Below are positions 7,304 to 13,728 of a stretch of 22,045 bases of DNA, in pieces (position 1 is the stretch's first letter; each line of letters opens with the position of its first letter). A program made the translations under genes and the position numbers. The notes under the pieces were generated by a model. It was given only the letters and a program-made list of their open reading frames with translations. It had not been told where the DNA came from and did not search any database. This stretch comes from Lachnospiraceae bacterium UBA3814 (GTDB taxonomy: Bacteria; Bacillota; Clostridia; Lachnospirales; Lachnospiraceae): assembly GCA_002368575.1 (NCBI GenBank), contig DFEA01000082.1, positions 1 through 22,045 of the forward strand, in the 5' to 3' direction.

Positions 7304-8961
7304 GAAAAAACTACGATGATGTCTATCTCAATTACCTGCACAGCCTGGCCTGCGAGCCCTATACCCTTAATATGCTGGGAAGGGCGGTAAAGGATGTGGC
7401 GGAGCTTTACCACATCTGCGGAGTGGAAGCGGAGCTTGTCGGAAGCTTTAATGTGGGCCCCAATGAAAAGGATCTGCTCATATTTGAAAGCAGCGATATC
7501 ATTCCCGCGGGTGAGCCCCTGCGCTTCAGCTATCACATCAGCGAGCACAGGAACATCCTTATCTATATTTACCCGGGCGTCCGCAGCTTTGACAGGGACG
7601 AAAGGAAGGAGCTTGAGTTCTTTGCCGCGGGCATGGTTTTTTACCTTGAGCTCATATATCTTGAGAACACGGTATTCAATGTATATTCAAGACAGGAGAT
7701 AAGCGGAGTATTAAACTCCTCGGGTTATCTTTACAGGGTGGCCGAGCTTATAAAGAGGGATATCCCCTTAAGCCTCTACAGCGCGTTTTACTTTAATCTC
7801 AAGGACTTCGGGGACATAAACAGGCGTTACGGCCGGGAGATCGGGGACCAGCTTCTTAAGTATTACGCGAAAATGCTTGAGGGCCTTGCCGGGCGGGATG
7901 AGATAATAGGTCACCTCGGCGGCGATAATTTCATGGCACTTATAAAAAAGGACGGGCGCCGGAAATTCATAGATCATATTTCCGATGCCACCATTGCCAT
8001 GCCCCTTGACGAAACGATAGAGGAATTTAAGATATCGGCGACGATCGGGGTGTGGGATATAACCACTGACGTAAGCGACCCGGGCGAGGTGATAAGCAGG
8101 CCCTCCATTGCACTTAACCAGGCCAGGAACGTACTGCACCAGAGCATCGTCTCCGCCTCTGATAACCTTATAACCCAGCTCAGTGAGCAGAGATCCCTGC
8201 TTAAGGTGTTTGACGAGGCTCTTAAGGCGGAGGAATTTGCGGTTTACTATCAGCCCAAGGTCGATTCCCGTACCGGGCTGTTAACGGGCGCCGAGGGGCT
8301 CGTCAGGTGGTTCAGAAAAGGCAGGATGATATCCCCGGGGGTATTCATACCGGCGCTTGAGGAAAACGGAAAGAGCATAAAGCTTGACTGCTATGTCCTT
8401 AAGAGGGTCTGCAGTGATATCATGAAATGGAAAAGCGCGGGGCTTGACCCGGTGACCGTTTCCGTCAACTTCTCAAGAAAGGACCTTAAGGACAGGAGGC
8501 TTTCGGAAAGGATCAATTCGATCATTGAGGAGTCAGGCATAGATAAGAGGCTTATAGAGATCGAGCTTACCGAGTCCGTTGATACGGAGGAGCACGGTGT
8601 GCTCACCGATTTTATCAAAAGGCTGTACGACCTGGATATAATGACGGCCATCGATGATTTCGGAAGCGGCTATTCCTCACTTTCGACCTTAAGGGAATTT
8701 CAGCTTCATACCCTGAAGCTTGACCGCTCCTTTGTAAACACGGATGATTTCTCCTGGAAGGACGAGATAATCCTGCGCGACATCATTCATATGGCGGAGG
8801 AGCTTTCCATGGAGGTGCTCTGCGAGGGCGTGGAAAGGGCCGATCAGCTTGCCCTTTTAAACAGCGTGGGCTGTTACATAATACAGGGCTTTTATTATGA
8901 CAGACCTCTCCCACGGGAGGAATTTGAAAAGAGGCTCAGAGACAGAAGGTACATCAGGTAA
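7300..8961 (+). CDS. Degenerate-GGDEF/EAL protein, predicted c-di-GMP phosphodiesterase
   Basis: A 553-residue soluble protein with an unassigned N-terminal region (about 1-125, perhaps GAF-like), a GGDEF domain (about 155-290) and an EAL domain (about 305-550). The cyclase signature reads GGDNF near residue 207, so the metal-binding Glu is lost and cyclase activity is unlikely; such domains can still bind GTP and activate the attached EAL. The EAL domain looks active: YYQPKV, EGL in place of EAL with Glu kept, SVNFSRKDL, IEIELTES, IDDFGSGYSS, LKLDRSF, EGVE and QGFYYDRP supply the metal- and base-forming residues. It would hydrolyse c-di-GMP to pGpG. Its start overlaps the hydrolase stop, and the next c-di-GMP gene begins 14 bases after it, so the three form one transcript unit. 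Confidence 0.9.
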   Translation: MRKNYDDVYLNYLHSLACEPYTLNMLGRAVKDVAELYHICGVEAELVGSFNVGPNEKDLLIFESSDIIPAGEPLRFSYHISEHRNILIYIYPGVRSFDRDERKELEFFAAGMVFYLELIYLENTVFNVYSRQEISGVLNSSGYLYRVAELIKRDIPLSLYSAFYFNLKDFGDINRRYGREIGDQLLKYYAKMLEGLAGRDEIIGHLGGDNFMALIKKDGRRKFIDHISDATIAMPLDETIEEFKISATIGVWDITTDVSDPGEVISRPSIALNQARNVLHQSIVSASDNLITQLSEQRSLLKVFDEALKAEEFAVYYQPKVDSRTGLLTGAEGLVRWFRKGRMISPGVFIPALEENGKSIKLDCYVLKRVCSDIMKWKSAGLDPVTVSVNFSRKDLKDRRLSERINSIIEESGIDKRLIEIELTESVDTEEHGVLTDFIKRLYDLDIMTAIDDFGSGYSSLSTLREFQLHTLKLDRSFVNTDDFSWKDEIILRDIIHMAEELSMEVLCEGVERADQLALLNSVGCYIIQGFYYDRPLPREEFEKRLRDRRYIR

Positions 8962-8975
8962 CAGGTAGTAGTTTT

Positions 8976-11489
8976 ATGAAAAGGCAACAGCTTTACGGCA
9001 GGATAAGATTAGCAGCTATCATGATCAGCCTGACCTGTCTTCTTACGGCAGTGATGATGATCTTTACGCTGTTTAACGATCTGCAGTCGGACAATGCGAT
9101 AGAACCCGATACCCCTGCGGAGGTTTCCCACAGGGTACTTTTCCTGTCCTCATATAACCCGCAGTATTTTACCGCGGACGACCAGCTTGCGGGGCTCAAG
9201 GAGAGCCTGTACCCGAACGGGGTGGAGTTTGACACCGTCTATATGGATGCCATGAATTACAATTCGGTAAGTGATAAGATGGCATTTCATGAATACTTCA
9301 CCTACAGGATGAAGGGCAGGAGAAAATATGAGGCGGTGATCGCGGGGGATGATAATGCCCTTGAATTTGTGATGCAGTATCAGGACGAGCTTTTTGACGG
9401 ACTGCCCGTCATCTTCTTCGGGATAAATGATATGGAAAGGGCCGGAAAGGCGGGGAAAAACCCGATGATGACCGGGTATTATGAGGTGAATTACCTCTCT
9501 CAGACCATCGATACGGCCATAAAGCTCTTTCCGGACATAAAAAAGGTCGTCGCCCTTCATGACGAATCGGAGGCCGGAAAGGCGGATGCCGAGATATTCC
9601 TTGATGTGGGAAGGGATTATCCGGATTATGAATTTTCCACCATTGATACCGCTTATATGACGCTTACGGAGTTTATCCATGCCTTAGAGCGCCTTCCGAA
9701 GGACTGCATGATCATATATATGACCTGTTATTCGGATATCGACGGGATCACCTATTCGCTGCTTGACAGGACAAATGTGATCATAAGCAATACCGATCAG
9801 CCGGTCTTTAGGAACTATCTGGGAGCCGAGGGGACCGGCATCATAGGAGGCACCTACCTTGACGTACGTAAGCAGTGCCGGCTTGCGGGAGAGCTTGTGG
9901 CTTCGGTGCTTTCGGGAGCGGACATAAAGGATCGGCTGGTGGACACCGAGGGCTCGGGAATATCCTCCTACGATTACACGATGCTTATGAAATTCGGCCT
10001 CGATCCCGCACTCCTTCCTCCGGACAGCATTATCTATAACAGACCTCAGACCTTTTTTGAGGCCTACGGCTACATACTGCCTCCGGTGCTCTTTATCACC
10101 CTCGCGCTGCTGATGCTGCTTACGGCGGCCATGCTCACGGCTAAAAACGCAAAGCTTGCAAACGAGGAGCTGAGAAGGTCCAAGGAGACGATCGAACGCT
10201 CCGAGCAGGAGATGCGCTACAGGGCTGAGCACGATGAGCTTATGGGGCTGTTAAACCGGAGAGCGGCCGCGGATCATCTCAGGGCGGAGCTTACCGCTCA
10301 GGACACCTACAGTGTGATAATGGCTGATATCGACGGCTTTAAGAACGTAAATGAGAGCTACGGCCATCAGATAACGGACGAGATACTTGTCACCATAGGA
10401 AACAGTATAAAGCAGCTGGCCGGTGAGAACGGGTGGTTTGCGGGAAGATACGGGGGAGATGAGTTCCTGTTCATGATAAGGAACAGGCATGTGGAGGCAG
10501 GAGATGATGTTACCGGGCTGCTGCTTGAGCTCTTCAGCCGTCCCATCCCCATATCGGGTGAGACCGTGGCCCTTGCCGCAAGCATAGGTGTTTCCAATTC
10601 GGACGGGGAGACCTCCACGGATCAGCATGTGCTCAATGCCGAAAGCGCCATGTACGTGGCAAAGACCCGCGGCGGGAACGGAGCCTTTGTCTTTGATGAG
10701 AAGATGAGACAGAAGCAGAGGGATGATGAGCGGATCAGGGAAAAGCTCCTGGAGGCCTTTGAGAATGACGGCTTCTATATGCTCTACCAGCCTCAGATCG
10801 ATGCGGTGACGCAGAAGGTAAGCGGATACGAGGCCCTTGTAAGGATGAAGGAGCCGGGGATATATCCCGGCCAGTTCATACCGGTCGCCGAGCAGAACGG
10901 CTGGATATGGAAAATAGGCAGGATCACCACCGAGCTTGTGATAAAGCAGCTTGCAAGCTGGAGGGATCAGGGACACGAGCTTCACCCGGTGTCGGTGAAT
11001 TTCTCCAGCAATCAGATAAATGACCTGGGATACCTGAGCATGGTGAAAAGGCTCCTTGAGGAATACGATATTCCGGCCGGATATCTTGAGATCGAGATAA
11101 CGGAGGGGCTGTTCTTAGAGCGCTCCAACCAGTCATCGGAGCTTTTCCAGCGCTTTAAGGATCTCGGGATAAGGCTGCTCATGGACGATTTCGGAACGGG
11201 CTACTCCTCCCTGGGTTACCTTACCTATATACCGGTTGATGTCATAAAGCTTGACAAGTCGCTGGTGGATGCTTATCTTGTGGATGGAAAGGATCTTTTC
11301 ATAAGGGATGTCATCCAGCTTATGCATGACCTCGATAAGGAAATGATAATCGAGGGAGTGGAGGAGAAGTGGCAGTACGAAAGGCTCAGGGAATTCGGGG
11401 CGGAGACTATTCAGGGCTATTATTTCAGCAAGCCTATTCCGTCAGATGAGGCGATCGTTTTTAAGGTGAAGGAACAGGTGGAGGAGTAA
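8976..11489 (+). CDS. Membrane GGDEF-EAL protein with extracytoplasmic binding-protein-like sensor
   Basis: An 837-residue membrane receptor. TM helix 1 (about 12-33) is followed by an outside domain (about 48-325) that begins VLFLSSYNPQYF and resembles the ABC_sub_bind (PF04392-type) periplasmic-binding fold. TM helix 2 lies near 365-388 (PPVLFITLALLMLLTAAM), then a short coiled coil, a GGDEF domain and an EAL domain. The cyclase site is intact (GRYGGDEFLF near 492, with ADIDGFKNVN and YGH), but the RxxD inhibitory site is absent (ENGW at that position). The EAL site is also intact: YQPQID, YEALVR, SVNFSSNQ, IEITEG, MDDFGTGYSS, IKLDKS, IEGVEE, QGYYFSKP. It may make and degrade c-di-GMP according to an external ligand. 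The start has a weak AGGT 9 bases upstream. It probably shares the transcript of the preceding phosphodiesterase. Confidence 0.92.
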   Translation: MKRQQLYGRIRLAAIMISLTCLLTAVMMIFTLFNDLQSDNAIEPDTPAEVSHRVLFLSSYNPQYFTADDQLAGLKESLYPNGVEFDTVYMDAMNYNSVSDKMAFHEYFTYRMKGRRKYEAVIAGDDNALEFVMQYQDELFDGLPVIFFGINDMERAGKAGKNPMMTGYYEVNYLSQTIDTAIKLFPDIKKVVALHDESEAGKADAEIFLDVGRDYPDYEFSTIDTAYMTLTEFIHALERLPKDCMIIYMTCYSDIDGITYSLLDRTNVIISNTDQPVFRNYLGAEGTGIIGGTYLDVRKQCRLAGELVASVLSGADIKDRLVDTEGSGISSYDYTMLMKFGLDPALLPPDSIIYNRPQTFFEAYGYILPPVLFITLALLMLLTAAMLTAKNAKLANEELRRSKETIERSEQEMRYRAEHDELMGLLNRRAAADHLRAELTAQDTYSVIMADIDGFKNVNESYGHQITDEILVTIGNSIKQLAGENGWFAGRYGGDEFLFMIRNRHVEAGDDVTGLLLELFSRPIPISGETVALAASIGVSNSDGETSTDQHVLNAESAMYVAKTRGGNGAFVFDEKMRQKQRDDERIREKLLEAFENDGFYMLYQPQIDAVTQKVSGYEALVRMKEPGIYPGQFIPVAEQNGWIWKIGRITTELVIKQLASWRDQGHELHPVSVNFSSNQINDLGYLSMVKRLLEEYDIPAGYLEIEITEGLFLERSNQSSELFQRFKDLGIRLLMDDFGTGYSSLGYLTYIPVDVIKLDKSLVDAYLVDGKDLFIRDVIQLMHDLDKEMIIEGVEEKWQYERLREFGAETIQGYYFSKPIPSDEAIVFKVKEQVEE

Positions 11490-11490
11490 A

Positions 11491-11559
11491 CAGTCCGGTA
11501 AAAACATTGCAATGGAGCTTGTAGATGAAGTCATCGCTGAAGCGAAGGGCGAGAAATAA
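11491..11559 (+). pseudogene. Possible gene remnant encoding a C-terminal tail
   Basis: Just after the GGDEF-EAL stop, in another frame, 22 codons read KQSGKNIAMELVDEVIAEAKGEK minus its first residue, closed by TAA 11557-11559. The composition (alternating acidic, hydrophobic and Lys residues) looks like the amphipathic last helix of a real protein, not random noncoding DNA. ATG 11512 has no ribosome site. It could be the tail of a gene otherwise deleted, or chance. I cannot name a parent family. Confidence 0.25.
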
Positions 11560-11563
11560 AAAG

Positions 11564-11634
11564 AGCAGGGTACGGGAATCGAACCCGCCTCCTCAGCTTG
11601 GGAAGCTGATATACTACCGATGTACTAACCCTGC
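11564..11634 (-). tRNA. tRNA-Gly (anticodon CCC)
   Basis: On the minus strand the cloverleaf is complete: acceptor GCAGGGT with ACCCTGC, D stem GTAC with GTAT, anticodon stem TCAGC with GCTGA around the loop TTCCCAA, and T arm GCGGG-TTCGATT-CCCGT. The anticodon CCC reads the Gly codon GGG. The discriminator base is U, as expected for bacterial tRNA-Gly, and CCA is not encoded. A T5 run follows on the minus strand (about 11557-11562). The gene converges on the GGDEF-EAL gene. Confidence 0.95.
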
Positions 11635-11646
11635 CTGAAAGCGTTT

Positions 11647-11697
11647 CCCGGAGCATTCCGGGACAACAGATATTCTTTTCTTCGGAGCACCTCCGAA
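11647..11697 (-). other. Two short perfect hairpins in the tRNA-Gly leader
   Basis: Between the promoter and the mature 5' end, the leader on the minus strand holds TTCGGAG-GTG-CTCCGAA (11681-11697) and TCCCGGA-ATGC-TCCGGGA (11647-11664). Both are perfect 7-bp stems with tiny loops. They probably shape or protect the precursor before RNase P cleavage (inference). Confidence 0.55.
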
Positions 11698-11705
11698 CAT
11701 TGTTT

Positions 11706-11734
11706 ATTTTAAGTATTTTTGGTATACTTGTCAA
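11706..11734 (-). promoter_or_regulatory. Sigma-A promoter for tRNA-Gly
   Basis: On the minus strand TTGACA (11729-11734) and TAAAAT (11706-11711) are separated by exactly 17 bases. This is a near-consensus housekeeping promoter, with initiation expected about 60 bases before the tRNA. Confidence 0.85.
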
Positions 11735-11743
11735 GCTGTAAAT

Positions 11744-11752
11744 TGCAACTGT
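11744..11752 (+). repeat. Left 9-bp direct repeat (target-site duplication) of the MITE
   Basis: TGCAACTGT directly abuts the left inverted terminal repeat and recurs identically at 11898-11906 directly after the right one. This is the footprint expected from transposition. Confidence 0.85.
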
Positions 11753-11897
11753 CAGGGCAATCGCTTAATACCTCAAGGCTGTGTGGGATATGCTGATCAT
11801 AAAAAAGCTCGTCTCTTCGCGGCTGCAGCTCAGATACGGGCTTTTTATGATCTGCATATCCCGCCGGGTTTTATGAGGGTATTAAGCGATTGTCCTG
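11753..11897. mobile_element. 145-bp palindromic MITE, probably ISAs1-related
   Basis: The terminal inverted repeats are CAGGGCAATCGCTTAATACC (11753-11772) and its complement at 11878-11897, with one mismatch. A second inner pair of arms (11785-11808 and 11840-11862) is also nearly perfect, so the whole element can fold into a long hairpin with a loop of about 31 bases. It has no coding capacity and is flanked exactly by 9-bp direct repeats. From general knowledge, ISAs1-family insertion sequences end in CAGGG and make 8-10-bp duplications, so this is plausibly a non-autonomous derivative (inference). It sits between the divergent promoters of tRNA-Gly and aspS. A 72-bp half copy lies at 20250-20321. 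Confidence 0.82.
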
Positions 11898-11906
11898 TGC
11901 AACTGT
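11898..11906 (+). repeat. Right 9-bp direct repeat (target-site duplication) of the MITE
   Basis: TGCAACTGT, identical to 11744-11752. It overlaps the place where the -35 region of the aspS promoter would lie. Confidence 0.85.
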
Positions 11907-11931
11907 TCACCCTGAGGTGAATAAATATAAT
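11906..11931 (+). promoter_or_regulatory. Probable aspS promoter (-10) with adjacent inverted repeat
   Basis: TATAAT at 11926-11931 is a perfect -10, 16 bases before the start codon. No good -35 lies at 16-18 bases. TTCACC-CTGA-GGTGAA (11906-11921) is a perfect 6-bp inverted repeat just upstream, and could be an operator or chance. Confidence 0.5.
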
Positions 11932-11947
11932 ACAGGAAGGGGAAAAA

Positions 11948-13708
11948 ATGGTACAGTCAAGGACTCACAACTGCAATGAGCTTACGATCGCAAACGTAGG
12001 AGAAAGGGTGACTCTTGCAGGGTGGTATGAAAACATGCGCAGAGTCAGCAAGAATCTCGGGTTTCTTATCCTGCGCGACTTCTACGGAACGACGCAGGTG
12101 GTGGTAGAGAATGAGGAGATGATGGAGTCTCTTCACGGGATAAATAACGAATCTACGCTTTCAGTTACGGGAACCGTAAGGGAGCGGTCCAATAAAACGG
12201 ATACTATAGCCACGGGCGAAATAGAGGTGGTTCCTGAAAGGATCGAGGTCCTGGGCAAGTGCATATATAATGAGCTGCCCTTTGAGATAAACCATTCAAG
12301 GGAGGCTGACGAAGCGGTAAGGCTTAAATACAGGTTCCTGGATCTGAGAAACCCTGCCGTAAAGGAGAAGATCGTGCTGAGGAGCAGGATAGTGGCAGAG
12401 CTCAGAAAGAGCATGCTTGAGCATGATTTCCTTGAGATCACCACACCCATACTTACCTGCTCGTCCCCTGAGGGAGCCAGGGATTATCTTGTTCCGTCGA
12501 GGAACCATCCCGGGAAGTTTTATGCGCTTCCGCAGGCGCCCCAGCAGTTTAAGCAGATACTTATGACCGCGGGCTTTGACCGTTATTTTCAGATAGCTCC
12601 CTGCTTCAGGGATGAGGATGCCAGGGCAGACCGTTCTCCGGGAGAGTTCTACCAGCTTGATATGGAAATGGCCTTTGCGACCCAGGAGGATGTGTTCTCG
12701 GTGATAGAGAGCGTGCTCCCTCCGGTCTTTGCAAAATACGGGATATATAAGAAGGCTTCCGCCGCGCCCTTTAAGAGGATATCCTACAGGGACGCCATGG
12801 AGACCTACGGCTCTGACAAGCCTGATCTGCGCATCGACCTGACCCTTAAGGATGCAAGCGGGGTCCTGTCGGAATGCGGCTTTGAGCCCTTTGCCGGACA
12901 GACCGTGGAAGCGGTAGTCGTATCGGGCTTTAAGGGGACAAGGAAGGTCATAGACAGGCTCTGTGCGGATACGGAGGTTATAAGCGGGAAAAAGGCTTAC
13001 TGGTTCAGGCTTGACGAAAACGGTGAGCTGGTGGGAGGAATAGCCAAATTCCTTCAGGACATAAAGGAAGAGGTAATAAAGGCGCTTTCGCTTGAAAACG
13101 GCGACTTTGTGGGGCTTACCGCGGGAAAGAAGCAGGACGCGCTTAAGAGCGCGGGGGCACTGAGGAAGCTTTTGGGCAATGTGTCTGAGGAGCATATGAG
13201 GAAGGACTGCTACGAGTTCTGCTGGATAGTGGATTTCCCCATGTATGAGATCGGTGAGGAATCGGGAGAGCTGGAATTCTGCCACAATCCCTTCTCGATG
13301 CCGCAGGGCGGGATGAAGGCGCTTGACGAGCAGGATCCACTGGAAATACTCGCATATCAGTATGACCTTGTATGCAACGGGGTAGAGCTTTCCTCCGGCG
13401 CCGTAAGGAATCATGATCCGGAGATCATGGTGAAGGCCTTTTCGCTGGTGGGCCTTAGCGAGGATGCGGTGAAGGCAAAGTTTCCCGCGATGTACAACGC
13501 CTTCTGCTACGGGGCTCCTCCCCACGCGGGAATAGCTCCCGGGGTGGACAGGATGGTAATGCTCATAGCCGGCGAGGAAAGCATAAGAGAGATCATTCCC
13601 TTCCCGATGAACAAGATGGCACAGGACGTGATGATGGGAGCTCCCTCCGAGGTGGAGGAAAGGCAGCTTAAGGATGTGCACATAAGGCTCTGTATAGAGG
13701 AAGAATAA
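11948..13708 (+). CDS. aspS: Aspartate--tRNA ligase (bacterial type with GAD insertion)
   Basis: A 586-residue class II synthetase that charges tRNA-Asp in the cytoplasm. An N-terminal OB-fold anticodon domain (about 10-110) leads to the catalytic core with motif 2 FRDEDARADR (near residue 220), the bacterial GAD insertion (about 290-400) and motif 3 GIAPGVDRMVML (near 530). Details such as SPGEFYQLDMEM after motif 2, and FPMNKMAQDVMMGAPSEV near the end, resemble the alphaproteobacterial type rather than the E. coli form (RQPEFTQID). In the anticodon domain the usual RRDHGG is replaced by RRVSKNLG, so the His linked to tRNA-Asp discrimination is missing by eye alignment. The ribosome site AGGAAGGGG precedes ATG 11948. 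A PAS-GGDEF-EAL gene follows after 20 bases. Confidence 0.95.
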   Translation: MVQSRTHNCNELTIANVGERVTLAGWYENMRRVSKNLGFLILRDFYGTTQVVVENEEMMESLHGINNESTLSVTGTVRERSNKTDTIATGEIEVVPERIEVLGKCIYNELPFEINHSREADEAVRLKYRFLDLRNPAVKEKIVLRSRIVAELRKSMLEHDFLEITTPILTCSSPEGARDYLVPSRNHPGKFYALPQAPQQFKQILMTAGFDRYFQIAPCFRDEDARADRSPGEFYQLDMEMAFATQEDVFSVIESVLPPVFAKYGIYKKASAAPFKRISYRDAMETYGSDKPDLRIDLTLKDASGVLSECGFEPFAGQTVEAVVVSGFKGTRKVIDRLCADTEVISGKKAYWFRLDENGELVGGIAKFLQDIKEEVIKALSLENGDFVGLTAGKKQDALKSAGALRKLLGNVSEEHMRKDCYEFCWIVDFPMYEIGEESGELEFCHNPFSMPQGGMKALDEQDPLEILAYQYDLVCNGVELSSGAVRNHDPEIMVKAFSLVGLSEDAVKAKFPAMYNAFCYGAPPHAGIAPGVDRMVMLIAGEESIREIIPFPMNKMAQDVMMGAPSEVEERQLKDVHIRLCIEEE

Positions 13709-13728
13709 GGCTCTTTGGAGGTCGCCCC

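Noticed and set aside
11531..11734. Small minus-strand open frame over tRNA-Gly
   Set aside because: It overlaps the tRNA and its promoter and has no protein-like features.
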